Below, in pieces: positions 1 to 8,660 of a DNA stretch of 34,498 bases; position 1 is the stretch's first letter; each line of letters starts with the position of its first letter. The translations under genes and the position numbers were made by a program. A model generated the notes under the pieces. That model was not told where the DNA came from. It saw nothing but the letters and a program-made list of their open reading frames with translations, and searched no databases. This stretch comes from Coriobacteriia bacterium (lineage in GTDB: Bacteria; Actinomycetota; Coriobacteriia; Coriobacteriales; Eggerthellaceae), in the NCBI GenBank assembly GCA_030537255.1, contig JAUNOE010000006.1, positions 2,501 to 36,998 on the forward strand. The letters run 5' to 3'.

Positions 1-16
1 GCCCCAAGCAGTAACA

Positions 17-1138
17 CTACTTGCGCCCAAAAGGCTCCCTGGCCGCTTCCTGGGCAATACTGGCCGCTTCCATGGCAGCGCGCTTGGCTGCCAAGCGTCC
101 CCCTTTTCGCTTGCCGGGAATGGTCGCCGCTGCAGCTTCCTCTGCCTTCCGATACGCCTCTTCCGGATCGACGCCATGCGCAACGGCCACGGCAGCCGCC
201 AGATCGGCTGCAGCCTTGGCCGCCTGCGCCCGTTCGGTCCGCTGCGCACGGGCAGCCTCACGCGCTGCCTTCTTGGCGCGCTTTGCATCTTCGTAGGCCA
301 GGTCCTCTATTTCCTCACGATAGCTTGGACACACATAGCGACCATTTGCCTCGGTGTGTCCCTTCACGTCAATCGCCGAATCAGGACAGCGATGGATGCA
401 GGCGTAGCAGCTGATGCAGTCGGGGCCAAATTCGATGCCATCCTCCGTCATCTTGATGTCGCCAACGGGACAAAACAGCTCGCAGCGACCACAACGCGAA
501 CACTTGTTGCTAACCACGAAATGCTTACTACCAGCTTCATACAGGCGGAACGAGCGATGCATGGCACCTGACTTCAAAACTGCCCGCACGCCGGAAGACT
601 CAAAGGCCAGTTCTCCCTGGTTCCTGATTGCCTCAGCAATTTGGGGAATATGCTCGCGCGCCGCCGCCCGAATCTCCCGCGCACGAGAAGCCGATGGCAT
701 CTTCTTCACCTTGGAGTAAGAACAGGGCATAAGCACCCCTGCAAAACCGCCAAAACGCAAACCTGCCTTTTCGGCCATCTGGGCGCAATAGAACCCCGCG
801 TTTGCTTGATCATCACCATAGGTGGCCACCACGTACAGCAAGTCAGAACCGATGAAGTTCGCACACTCGATGACGCCGCCCACGGATTCCGGAATGCGCC
901 ACCCATAGACGGGACACACCAAAACGAAAGGCTCGCCATCATCGGAGACGAAGGTGGCGCCCGACCTGGAGCCCGACCCCTCCGCCGAGAATCGCTTGTT
1001 CATCGAAGGGTAGGCGCCCCATTCGGCAACGAAATCAGAAACCGCCGGAGCCAAATCAAGGACCATGTCGCCAAGCGACTCGGCGAGCACGTCGGCCACA
1101 TAACGCGAATTCCCCGTTCCGCTGAAGCAAAGAATCAT
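17..1138 (-). CDS. EFR1-type flavodoxin/ferredoxin fusion protein
   Basis: 373 residues. The N-terminus reads CFSGTGNSRYVADVLAESL, the FMN phosphate-binding loop of a flavodoxin domain (about residues 1-175). A double 4Fe-4S ferredoxin domain follows, with Cys 213, 216, 219, 223 and Cys 241, 244, 247, 251. This order is that of the EFR1 family, presumed cytoplasmic electron-transfer proteins of anaerobes; the partner is unknown. Residues about 280-373 form an Ala/Lys/Arg/Glu-rich tail that looks helical and is not part of either domain. The start ATG lies just after a GAGGGG ribosome-binding sequence. The gene points away from the glycine cleavage operon and seems to be a separate unit. Family call is firm; physiological role is not known. 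Confidence 0.85.
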   Translation of the reverse strand: MILCFSGTGNSRYVADVLAESLGDMVLDLAPAVSDFVAEWGAYPSMNKRFSAEGSGSRSGATFVSDDGEPFVLVCPVYGWRIPESVGGVIECANFIGSDLLYVVATYGDDQANAGFYCAQMAEKAGLRFGGFAGVLMPCSYSKVKKMPSASRAREIRAAAREHIPQIAEAIRNQGELAFESSGVRAVLKSGAMHRSFRLYEAGSKHFVVSNKCSRCGRCELFCPVGDIKMTEDGIEFGPDCISCYACIHRCPDSAIDVKGHTEANGRYVCPSYREEIEDLAYEDAKRAKKAAREAARAQRTERAQAAKAAADLAAAVAVAHGVDPEEAYRKAEEAAAATIPGKRKGGRLAAKRAAMEAASIAQEAAREPFGRK

Positions 1139-1339
1139 GAGCTAACCCCTCTGCGAATACCGCCAAGCACTAGCTTCGAACGGAGGCGCGTGCACCCGCC
1201 CAGAAGCCCTCACGACAAGTATCCCACAGGCTCCCTGCTGGCTTTTGGCTACCGTTGGCAAAAGGGCAAAAGGTAAATGTCACCATGTCAGTATCATTTA
1301 AGCACTTGAAGCATCGTGGCAACCGGCATGAAACCACCA

Positions 1340-1396
1340 GCCCCGATGCTAAAGGGGCAGGCTCAAAGAAGAGCCTGGTCGCAGCGGTGCTGCGAC
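1340..1396 (+). other. Three consecutive perfect hairpins in the gcv leader
   Basis: Three short stem-loops lie end to end before the glycine riboswitch: GCCCC/GGGGC (1340-1358), AGGCTC/GAGCCT with loop AAAGAA (1359-1376), and GTCGCAGC/GCTGCGAC with loop GGT (1378-1396). All stems are perfect. None has a T-tract, so they are not ordinary intrinsic terminators. They may belong to the 5' leader RNA, protect its 5' end, or bind a protein. I recognise no known RNA class here. Confidence 0.55.
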
Positions 1397-1419
1397 TCAA
1401 AGACATACCTCGGATGACG

Positions 1420-1575
1420 ACACCGGGAGAGACCCTCAAGGGCGCCGAAGGGGAGGCAGAAACTCTCAGGCAAAAGGACCGGTGTTTGACGAAACCCTGG
1501 AAAGCCCCGCCTTGGGCGGGCGCCGAAGATGCAATTCGCAAGCTTGCGGAGAATCTCTCAGGTCACCAGACAGGG
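1420..1575 (+). promoter_or_regulatory. Tandem glycine riboswitch
   Basis: Two glycine aptamers lie in series. Aptamer I has P1 formed by ACACCGG (1420-1426) and CCGGTGT (1479-1485) and holds core words GGGAGAGACC, GCGCCGAAGGGG and CTCTCAGGCAAAAGGACC. Aptamer II has P1 formed by CCCTG (1495-1499) and CAGGG (1571-1575), with core words GGCGCCGAAGATGCAA and AATCTCTCAGG. The 9-base linker TTGACGAAA is short, as usual in this class. The location just before gcvT is the classic one. The class is known to switch on glycine cleavage genes when glycine is high. Both aptamers look intact. Confidence 0.95.
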
Positions 1576-1612
1576 GCACGGGCGTTGGTACGTCTGTGCC
1601 CCTGTTTCGCTT
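1570..1612 (+). terminator. Riboswitch-controlled intrinsic terminator
   Basis: A perfect 10-bp stem pairs ACAGGGGCAC (1570-1579) with GTGCCCCTGT (1596-1605) and is followed by TTCGCTTT. Bases 1571-1575 of its left arm are the same bases that close P1 of glycine aptamer II, so the two structures exclude each other. This predicts that glycine binding prevents termination and turns the gcv operon on. The structure is seen in the sequence; the direction of switching is inferred from it. Confidence 0.85.
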
Positions 1613-1631
1613 TAGGCCTGAAAGGAGAACC

Positions 1632-2720
1632 ATGAGCGAGCTGAAAACACCCCTTTACGACATCCACGTGGAAGAGGGCGGCAAGATCGTCCCCTTCGCC
1701 GGCTACCTGCTGCCCGTGCAATATGCGACCGGCGTGGTCAAAGAGCACCTAGCCGTACGCACGGCGGCAGGCCTCTTCGACGTGTCCCACATGGGCGAAT
1801 TCGTGGTCAGCGGACCCGGAGCCCTGGCCACCCTCAACCACATGCTGACAAACGACTTCACCAACATGACCGAAGGCCGCGTCCGCTATTCGGTCTCTTG
1901 CTACGAAGACGGCGGCTGCGTAGATGACCTCATCGTGTACAAGTTTGGCGAGGAATCCTATTTGCTGGTAGTCAACGCCGCCAATCGCCACAAGGACTTC
2001 GAGCACCTGTCTCGCTACATCCTTGATGACACCACCTTCGAGGACATCTCCGACACGGTTGCCCAGATCGCCCTACAGGGTCCCAAGGCACCCGAAATCA
2101 TCGCCAAGCTACTGCCTGAAGAGCAGATTCCCCAAAAGTACTACACCGCCGTCAAGTCTGCCCAGATCGAAGGCATCGAATGCATGATTTCGCGCACGGG
2201 CTACACCGGCGAACTGGGCTATGAAATCTACTGCGCCGCAGATAACAGCACCAAGCTCTGGAAGGCGCTGCGCGCAGCCGGCGAAGAATTCGGCTGCATC
2301 CCCTGCGGCCTAGGCGCCCGTGACACCCTGCGCCTCGAAGCCGGCATGCCCCTGTACGGCCACGAAATGGACGAAACCGTCTCGCCCCTGGAGACCGACC
2401 TCGACTTCGGAGTGAAGCTGAGCAAACCAGAGTTCGTAGGCAAGCAAGCCCTGGTCGACGCCGGAACCCCCGCTCGCAAGCGCATCGGCCTGGAAGCCAC
2501 CGGACGCGGAATCATCCGCGAGCACATGCCCGTGTTCAAGGGCGACGAGCAAGTTGGCACCACCACCTCAGGCACCAAATGCCCTTTCATCAACAAGGCC
2601 GTCGCCATGGCCCTGGTGAAGAATGGCTCGCTTGAAATGGGTGACGAAGTGGAAGTGGAAGTCCGTGGCCGTCGCGTGAGCGCACAGGTCATCCCCCTGC
2701 CTTTCTACAAGCGTAGCTAG
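1632..2720 (+). CDS. gcvT: Aminomethyltransferase, glycine cleavage T protein
   Basis: 362 residues, normal for the family. T protein takes the aminomethyl group from lipoyl-GcvH and passes the carbon to tetrahydrofolate, releasing ammonia. Family sequences seen are [11 protein letters not shown], the glycine-rich [12 protein letters not shown]-like block (here [14 protein letters not shown]) and [21 protein letters not shown] placed the start at ATG 1632 because AAAGGAG lies just before it and the family's N-terminus begins here; the frame stays open to 1482 but that part is the riboswitch. First gene of the glycine cleavage operon, 19 bases after the terminator stem. Confidence 0.97.
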   Translation: MSELKTPLYDIHVEEGGKIVPFAGYLLPVQYATGVVKEHLAVRTAAGLFDVSHMGEFVVSGPGALATLNHMLTNDFTNMTEGRVRYSVSCYEDGGCVDDLIVYKFGEESYLLVVNAANRHKDFEHLSRYILDDTTFEDISDTVAQIALQGPKAPEIIAKLLPEEQIPQKYYTAVKSAQIEGIECMISRTGYTGELGYEIYCAADNSTKLWKALRAAGEEFGCIPCGLGARDTLRLEAGMPLYGHEMDETVSPLETDLDFGVKLSKPEFVGKQALVDAGTPARKRIGLEATGRGIIREHMPVFKGDEQVGTTTSGTKCPFINKAVAMALVKNGSLEMGDEVEVEVRGRRVSAQVIPLPFYKRS

Positions 2721-2747
2721 CAGACAGACGAATCCAAACAACGAACG

Positions 2748-2795
2748 AAGCGGCAACATGCCCGCTTTAACAGGAAAGCCTCACCCCCCTGAGGC
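2748..2795 (+). other. Two small hairpins between gcvT and gcvH
   Basis: The 96-base gap after gcvT holds AAGCGG (2748-2753) pairing with CCGCTT (2762-2767) and GCCTCA (2778-2783) pairing with TGAGGC (2790-2795). Neither has a strong T-run. They may tune mRNA processing or the dose of gcvT relative to gcvH-PA-PB. Function is not shown. Confidence 0.35.
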
Positions 2796-2816
2796 GCACA
2801 AGAAAGGAATTTGACC

Positions 2817-3200
2817 ATGGCAAACATCCCCGCAGACCTCAAGTACGCAGCTTCCCACGAGTGGGTCAAGGAAGAAGATGGCCTTACCGTCATCGGACTA
2901 ACCGACTTTGCCCAGGATGCCCTGGGCGACCTCGTGTTCGTCAACCTTCCCGAAGAAGGCGACGAAGTGACCGCCGGCGAATCCTTTGCGGACGTCGAAT
3001 CGGTCAAGGCAGTCTCCGACGTCTTTTCCCCCGTCAGCGGCACCGTTGCAGCCATCAACGAAGAGCTCCTGGATGCTCCCGAGTCCATCAACGAAGACCC
3101 CTACGGCGCCTGGTTCATCAAGGTCGAAGGCGTCACCGAGACCGAAGACCTGCTCGACGCAGCCGCCTACGAGGCAGCCTGCGCCGCCGAAGCCGAGTAA
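2817..3200 (+). CDS. gcvH: Glycine cleavage system H protein
   Basis: 127 residues, normal length. GcvH carries the aminomethyl group on a lipoyl arm between the P, T and L proteins. The lipoylation site is Lys64 in ADVESVKAVSDVFSPVSG, and the N-terminal YAASHEWVKEEDG block is typical. I chose ATG 2817, 8 bases after AAAGGA. An in-frame TTG lies two codons earlier but sits too close to that site. Lipoate is probably attached by the ligase encoded four genes later. Confidence 0.97.
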   Translation: MANIPADLKYAASHEWVKEEDGLTVIGLTDFAQDALGDLVFVNLPEEGDEVTAGESFADVESVKAVSDVFSPVSGTVAAINEELLDAPESINEDPYGAWFIKVEGVTETEDLLDAAAYEAACAAEAE

Positions 3201-3223
3201 GCCCCTACCGCAAGGATTGACAC

Positions 3224-4531
3224 ATGGGTAGCTACATTCCTGCAACCCAGGCCGAACGCGAGGACTTGATGCGCGCATGCGGTCTCAACTCCCTCGAGGA
3301 CCTATATGCCATCGTGCCCCCTGAGGCACGCGTGTCCGAGCTCGACCTGGAACCCGGCCTCTCTGAAATGGAGGTCGCTGACAAGGTGGGCGCCATCGCC
3401 GACAAGAACGTCCGCTTCAAGAGCATCTTCCGTGGTGCCGGCGCCTACCACCACTACATCCCTTCCATCGTAAAGACGATTACCTCCAAAGAGGAATTCG
3501 TCACCGCCTACACGCCCTACCAGGCAGAGATCAGCCAGGGCGTACTTCAGAGCATTTTCGAATACCAAACCCAGATATGCGAACTGACCGGAATGGACGT
3601 GAGCAACGCTTCCGTCTACGACGGCGCAACAGCAGCAGCCGAGGCCGTGATCATGCTCGAGGAGCGCAAGCGCTCTGGCGTGGTCATCTGCGGCGGAGTC
3701 GACCCGCAAACGCAACAAGTGGTCAAAACCTACTGCGCCAGCCGTAACATACCCACCACCACGATCGAGGGCGGCCTTACCACCCAGCCGGCTGAGCTCG
3801 CCCGCGTCCTTGAAGGCACAACCAACGCATCCGTCCTGGTTCAAAGCCCCAACTTCTTCGGCTCCTTGGAAGACGTGGCGGGTCTTGCCGAAGCAGCACA
3901 CGCAGCCAAAGCCAAGCTCATCATGAGCGCCAACCCCATCAGTCTTGGCATCTTGAAGACCCCTGCCGAATTGGGGGCCGACGTGGCCGTCGGCGAAGGC
4001 CAGCCCCTGGGCATGCCGCTTGCCTTTGGCGGCCCCTACCTGGGCTACATGGCAACCACCCAGAAGAACATGCGTAAGCTGCCTGGCCGCATCGTGGGTC
4101 AGACAGCCGATGACGAAGGCAGGCGCGCCTTCGTACTGACCCTGCAGGCACGCGAACAACACATCCGCCGCGAAAAGGCGTCAAGCAACATTTGCTCGAA
4201 CCAGGCCCTGTGCGCCATGACCGCCTCCGTGTACCTGGCGGCGGTAGGTCCTGATGGCCTGGCCCGCGTCGCTAGCAACTCTGCAGCACACGCCCACTAC
4301 CTGGCCGGCGAACTGGCAGGTCTGGGCTTTAAGACCCTCAACGAAGGCACCTTCTTCAACGAATTTGTCACCAGCTGCCCCATCGATGCCACCGTCCTTA
4401 TGAAGGCGCTCGAGACAAAGGGCATCCTAGGCGGTTTGCCCATCGAGCAGGGCATCCTTTGGTGCTGCACGGAACTCAACACCAAAGAACGAATCGACGA
4501 ACTTGTCTCGGCACTCAAGGAGGTGCTCTAA
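3224..4531 (+). CDS. gcvPA: Glycine dehydrogenase (decarboxylating) subunit 1
   Basis: 435 residues. This is the N-terminal half of the P protein, which is split into two subunits in Gram-positive bacteria and many anaerobes. With GcvPB it decarboxylates glycine and loads the aminomethyl group on GcvH. Family marks include the YIPATQAERE start, FRGAGAYHHYIPS near residue 70, and TPYQAEISQGVLQSIFEYQT. This half carries no PLP lysine, as expected. It starts 23 bases after gcvH. Its last codons contain AAGGAGG, the ribosome-binding site of gcvPB. Confidence 0.97.
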   Translation: MGSYIPATQAEREDLMRACGLNSLEDLYAIVPPEARVSELDLEPGLSEMEVADKVGAIADKNVRFKSIFRGAGAYHHYIPSIVKTITSKEEFVTAYTPYQAEISQGVLQSIFEYQTQICELTGMDVSNASVYDGATAAAEAVIMLEERKRSGVVICGGVDPQTQQVVKTYCASRNIPTTTIEGGLTTQPAELARVLEGTTNASVLVQSPNFFGSLEDVAGLAEAAHAAKAKLIMSANPISLGILKTPAELGADVAVGEGQPLGMPLAFGGPYLGYMATTQKNMRKLPGRIVGQTADDEGRRAFVLTLQAREQHIRREKASSNICSNQALCAMTASVYLAAVGPDGLARVASNSAAHAHYLAGELAGLGFKTLNEGTFFNEFVTSCPIDATVLMKALETKGILGGLPIEQGILWCCTELNTKERIDELVSALKEVL

Positions 4532-5968
4532 ATGCAGCTGCTGTTTGAACGGAGCAAGCCCGGCCGCAGGCTGAGCCTCATCGCCGAATGCGACGTGCCC
4601 GCTGTTGACTTTGGCGACGCCACCCGCGCGCAGGCACCGCGTCTGCCTCAGATTTCCGAGGTCGACCTAGGGCGCCACTACACCGAACTGGCCAAGCAGA
4701 CCCACGGCGTGAACGACGGCTTCTACCCGCTGGGTTCGTGCACCATGAAGTACAACCCCCGCATCAACGAAGAGCTTTCGCAGCTGCCCGGGTTCACGGG
4801 CATCCATCCCCTGCAACCCGCTGAAAGCGCCCAGGGCTGCCTTGAAGTCATCGCACGAACGGGCGAAATGCTTGCCGAGATCACGGGCATGGACGAAATG
4901 ACGCTTCAGCCCGCAGCAGGCGCCCATGGCGAATTCACGGGCCTGCAGCTGATTCGTGCCTACCACTTGGACCGCGGCGATGCCAAGCGCACCAAGATCA
5001 TCGTGCCCGACTCCGCACATGGCACCAATCCCGCCTCCGCGGTCATGGTTGGCTTTGACGTCGTGGCCGTTCCCTCCAACGCACAGGGCGGCGTCGATCT
5101 CGAGGCCCTGAAGGCAGCCGTTGGCGAAGACACTGCTGGCCTGATGCTGACCAACCCCAACACCTTGGGCCTGTTCGACCCCAACATCCTGGAAATCACC
5201 CGCATCATTCACGAAGCAGGCGGCCTGTGCTACTACGACGGCGCCAACCTGAATGCAGTCATGGGCCATGCCCGACCCGGCGACATGGGCTTCGACTGCG
5301 TACATGTGAACCTGCACAAGACCTTCAGCACGCCTCACGGCGGCGGCGGACCCGGCTCCGGCCCCGTTGGCTGCAAGGACTTCCTAGCCAAGTTCCTGCC
5401 TGGTCCTTTGGTCAAAAAGGGCGAAGAAGGCTACGAGTTCTTCACGCCTGAGGCATCCATGGGCCGCGTGCGTAGCTTCTACGGCAACTTCCTCGTGGTG
5501 GTGCGCGCCCTGGCCTACATCTTGACCTTGGGCAAGGAAGGCATTCCCGAAGCCTCCGCAAATGCAGTACTGAACGCCAACTACCTGCTTCACCGCCTGT
5601 GCGACGAGTTCTCCATTCCCTATGGCGACTCCTGCATGCACGAATTCGTCATCGACGTGGAGCCTCTGAAGCACGAAACCGGCGCCTCGGCCATGGACGT
5701 GGCCAAGCGCATGCTCGACTTTGGCGTGCATCCCCCCACGATGTACTTCCCGCTCATCGTGCACGAGGCGCTCATGGTGGAGCCCACCGAGACCGAATCG
5801 CCCGAGACACTTGATGCCTTCGTCGAGATTCTTCGTAGCATCTACGACGAAGCACAGACAGACGGGGAGCTGCTCCACCAGGCACCCTTCACGCGTTTCA
5901 TCGGGCGCCCCGACGAAGTGACGGCCGCGCGCAAGCCTCTCCTTCGTTACCAATTCGACGGAGAGTAG
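4532..5968 (+). CDS. gcvPB: Glycine dehydrogenase (decarboxylating) subunit 2
   Basis: 478 residues, the catalytic half of the split P protein. PLP is expected on Lys263 in NLHKTFSTPHGGGGPG. Other family blocks are GSCTMKYNPRINE near residue 68, LQPAAGAHGE near 125 and PDSAHGTNPASA near 160. The ATG follows the gcvPA stop directly (TAAATG), with the ribosome-binding site inside gcvPA, so translation of the two subunits is probably coupled and their amounts matched. Confidence 0.97.
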   Translation: MQLLFERSKPGRRLSLIAECDVPAVDFGDATRAQAPRLPQISEVDLGRHYTELAKQTHGVNDGFYPLGSCTMKYNPRINEELSQLPGFTGIHPLQPAESAQGCLEVIARTGEMLAEITGMDEMTLQPAAGAHGEFTGLQLIRAYHLDRGDAKRTKIIVPDSAHGTNPASAVMVGFDVVAVPSNAQGGVDLEALKAAVGEDTAGLMLTNPNTLGLFDPNILEITRIIHEAGGLCYYDGANLNAVMGHARPGDMGFDCVHVNLHKTFSTPHGGGGPGSGPVGCKDFLAKFLPGPLVKKGEEGYEFFTPEASMGRVRSFYGNFLVVVRALAYILTLGKEGIPEASANAVLNANYLLHRLCDEFSIPYGDSCMHEFVIDVEPLKHETGASAMDVAKRMLDFGVHPPTMYFPLIVHEALMVEPTETESPETLDAFVEILRSIYDEAQTDGELLHQAPFTRFIGRPDEVTAARKPLLRYQFDGE

Positions 5969-5973
5969 CCACC

Positions 5974-6978
5974 ATGATTGATTCCCTGCTGCTGATAAGC
6001 TCCGATGCCTTTGACCCGTATCGCAACCTTGCGCTTGAGGAATACCTTTTGGGCAAGCTCGTTCCCGGGACGTGCATCCTGTATCTCTGGCAGAACGAAA
6101 ACACGGTAGTCATCGGACGCAACCAAAGCGCACTTGAGGAATGCAATCTGCAGGCGCTCGCCAAGGACGGCGGGCGCCTGGCGCGGCGCCTTTCGGGCGG
6201 GGGTGCGGTGTATCACGACCTGGGCAACCAGAACTTCACCTTCCTCATGCCCAGCAAAGACTTCGACAAGGCTCGCCAAACCGAAGTCATCTGCACGGCC
6301 ATGCGCCTATTGGAGCTTGACGCCCAAGTTAGCGGACGTAACGACCTCACCATTGAAGATCGCAAGTTCAGCGGCCATGCGTACTACCATTCGCGCACGA
6401 AGCTCGGTGCCAAAGGCGACATCACCTGCAGCTACCACCACGGTACCGTCATGGTCTCCGTCGATGGCAACGCGCTGGGGCGCTATCTCAACGTAAACCC
6501 CTTGAAGTTGCAGGCCAAAGGCGTCAAGTCGGTCAAGTCGCGCGTTGCGAACCTGGTAGACTTCCGCCCCGAAACCAAGTGTGCCGAAGTACGTGATGTC
6601 CTGGCTCAAGCCTTTGGGTCGGTCTACGGACTCCCCGTGACGCCTCTGGTCCTAAGCGACGACGACCGGGCGGCCGTCGACCAGCTTGCCGCCCACTACG
6701 CAAGCAAGGAATGGCTGCTTCGTGACGAAGAGCCCCTGGACTCGAGCGCACAAGGACGCTTTGCCTGGGGAACGAGCCGTCTTGACTGGAGCTGCACCGA
6801 TGGCTGCATCGCCAAGGCGGCGCTCTGGTCGGACGGCCTTGACGCCGACCTGCTAGAAGAGCTTCCCCGCAAGCTCGAAGGCATTGCAGTGACGGGCCCA
6901 GGTCTTGGCCAGCGCCTTTGCGAAGCGGGCATCCCTGGCGAAATCGCTGCTGACCTTGCCTCCCTTCTTCAGGAATAA
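5974..6978 (+). CDS. lplA: Lipoate-protein ligase A
   Basis: 334 residues, matching the two-domain form of LplA: catalytic domain to about residue 245 and a C-terminal accessory domain. Blocks seen are GRNQSALEECN, RRLSGGGAVYHDLGNQNFTF (residues about 69-88) and KFSGHAYY, with the lysine used for lipoyl-AMP transfer nearby. The enzyme activates free lipoate with ATP and attaches it to lipoyl domains. It lies five bases after gcvPB, so its main target here is likely GcvH. No octanoyl transferase or lipoate synthase is present in the window, which hints at lipoate scavenging but does not prove it. Confidence 0.93.
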   Translation: MIDSLLLISSDAFDPYRNLALEEYLLGKLVPGTCILYLWQNENTVVIGRNQSALEECNLQALAKDGGRLARRLSGGGAVYHDLGNQNFTFLMPSKDFDKARQTEVICTAMRLLELDAQVSGRNDLTIEDRKFSGHAYYHSRTKLGAKGDITCSYHHGTVMVSVDGNALGRYLNVNPLKLQAKGVKSVKSRVANLVDFRPETKCAEVRDVLAQAFGSVYGLPVTPLVLSDDDRAAVDQLAAHYASKEWLLRDEEPLDSSAQGRFAWGTSRLDWSCTDGCIAKAALWSDGLDADLLEELPRKLEGIAVTGPGLGQRLCEAGIPGEIAADLASLLQE

Positions 6979-6989
6979 GCAGCCAACTA

Positions 6990-7069
6990 CATCCCGGTCT
7001 AGGCACGTTTCAACCCAGGCATAGTTCAACCTAGGCTCATCCCGATCTGGATATATTTCAACCTAAACA
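6990..7069. repeat. Degenerate tandem repeat between lplA and lpd
   Basis: Two 32-base units, 6990-7021 and 7038-7069, share the frame CATCCCG-TCT...TTTCAACC and match at 23 positions by eye. A partial third unit (TTCAACCTAGGC) lies between them. There is no reading frame of note. The repeat ends just before the lpd ribosome-binding site AAAGGAGG at 7085. Confidence 0.55.
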
Positions 7070-7096
7070 CACCCCAACCACCACAAAGGAGGCCCC

Positions 7097-8464
7097 ATGA
7101 AATTTGACATTGCGGTCATTGGCTCTGGGCCTGGCGGATACATCTGCGCCGACGCAGCGGCCAAAGCCGGCAAATCCGTTGTTCTGTTCGAGGAGCGCGA
7201 GCTTGGCGGCACCTGCCTGAACCGCGGATGCATTCCCACCAAAGCGCTCATTCACGCCGCCGAGGTCTACGAAGAGGCACGCTCAAGCGCACACCTTGGC
7301 ATTTCTGCAAAGCAGGTGAGCTTCGACGTCGCCACCATGCACGAACGCAAGAAGGAGGTCATCGCCCAACTGCGCGGAAGCATCGCAAAGATGATAAAGG
7401 CCGACAAGGTCACCGTCGTCGAGGGTCACGCCACCATAACCAACAAGCAGGAAGTCACCTGCAACGGCGAGGTCTACCAGGCCGAAGACATCGTGATTGC
7501 CGCGGGATCCGTCCCCAATCTGGTACCCATCCCCGGCATCGACGCTCCCGGCGTCTACACGTCTGACGACCTACTTGAGGACAATCCTCCCCAACTGGAG
7601 TCAATCGTCATCATCGGCGGTGGCGTCATCGGCATGGAAATTGCCAACATCTATGCCACTTTGGGCCGTGAGGTCCGTGTGCTTGAAGCAGCCGAGCGCA
7701 TTCTTCCCACCATGGACAAGGAAATCTCCCAACGCGTGGCTCTGCTGGGCAAAAAGAACGGCATCTCGATCGAAGCCGGTGTTTCTATCCATGCCATCGA
7801 GGGCACGCCTGGAAACATGAGCATTTCCTACCAGGACAAAAAGGGTGCCGAAAAGACCCTTGTCGCTCAGGGCGTACTTGCGGCAACAGGACGCAAAGCC
7901 AAGCTTGACGGCCTCTTCGACGATGCTTGCACCTGGAAACCCGAGGTCAATCGCGGCATCGTAGCCGACGAAAAGGGCGCCACCAGCCTTGAGCATCTTT
8001 GGGTCATTGGCGATGCCAAGGCATGCAACATTCAGCTTGCCCACGTTGCCAGCGCGCAGGGCCGCAACGTGATTGCCGCCATCTGCGGCGAAGAGCCGCC
8101 GGTCGACATGGGCACCGTACCAAGCTGCGTCTACATCAAGCCTGGCGTTGCCAGCGTTGGAATGACCGAAGCCGAGGCGAAGGAAGCTGGCTACGAAGTG
8201 CGCTGCGGCAAGCGACCTACGGGATCGAGCGGCAAGTGCCTCATCGAAGATTCGCCTTCAGGCTACGCCAAGATTGTCACCGATGCCGCAACTGGCACGA
8301 TTCTTGGAGCCCAGCTGGTATTCCCCCGCGCAACCGACCTCATTGCCGAGCTTGCCTTGGCAGTCCAGCTCAAACTCACGGTGAAGCAGCTGGCCCGCGT
8401 AATTCATCCGCATCCAACCTTCTGCGAAATCATCGGCGACATTGCAGGAGACTTGAGCAACTAG
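7097..8464 (+). CDS. lpdA: Dihydrolipoyl dehydrogenase (glycine cleavage L protein)
   Basis: 455 residues, typical size. It reoxidises dihydrolipoyl-GcvH with NAD+ through FAD and a disulfide. The FAD-binding loop IGSGPGGYICADAAAKAG begins at residue 8; the redox disulfide is Cys40/Cys45 in GGTCLNRGCIPTK; the NAD-binding loop is IIGGGVIGMEIANIY; the catalytic His-Glu region is HPHPTFCEI near the C-terminus. The start follows AAAGGAGG by four bases. Last gene of the operon, closed by a strong terminator. Confidence 0.96.
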   Translation: MKFDIAVIGSGPGGYICADAAAKAGKSVVLFEERELGGTCLNRGCIPTKALIHAAEVYEEARSSAHLGISAKQVSFDVATMHERKKEVIAQLRGSIAKMIKADKVTVVEGHATITNKQEVTCNGEVYQAEDIVIAAGSVPNLVPIPGIDAPGVYTSDDLLEDNPPQLESIVIIGGGVIGMEIANIYATLGREVRVLEAAERILPTMDKEISQRVALLGKKNGISIEAGVSIHAIEGTPGNMSISYQDKKGAEKTLVAQGVLAATGRKAKLDGLFDDACTWKPEVNRGIVADEKGATSLEHLWVIGDAKACNIQLAHVASAQGRNVIAAICGEEPPVDMGTVPSCVYIKPGVASVGMTEAEAKEAGYEVRCGKRPTGSSGKCLIEDSPSGYAKIVTDAATGTILGAQLVFPRATDLIAELALAVQLKLTVKQLARVIHPHPTFCEIIGDIAGDLSN

Positions 8465-8495
8465 CCGAGCCCTTCCAACAACCGACCACAGCCCC

Positions 8496-8530
8496 AAGCC
8501 CGGAACGACCCTTCGTTCCGGGCTTTATTG
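8496..8530 (+). terminator. Intrinsic terminator of the gcv operon
   Basis: A perfect 12-bp stem pairs AAGCCCGGAACG (8496-8507) with CGTTCCGGGCTT (8514-8525) over a 6-base loop, followed by TTATTG. It lies 31 bases after the lpdA stop. Confidence 0.9.
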
Positions 8531-8660
8531 TTAGCTCACCCTACAGGGACCTCACTATCGGCGTCTTCTTTGCCTAACGGCCATAGATAGAGGCCCAAGA
8601 TCGAGCTGCCGGCCTGGTCGTCGCAGCCTGGCACCCGGAAATCCCCCGCCGTAGCCCACC

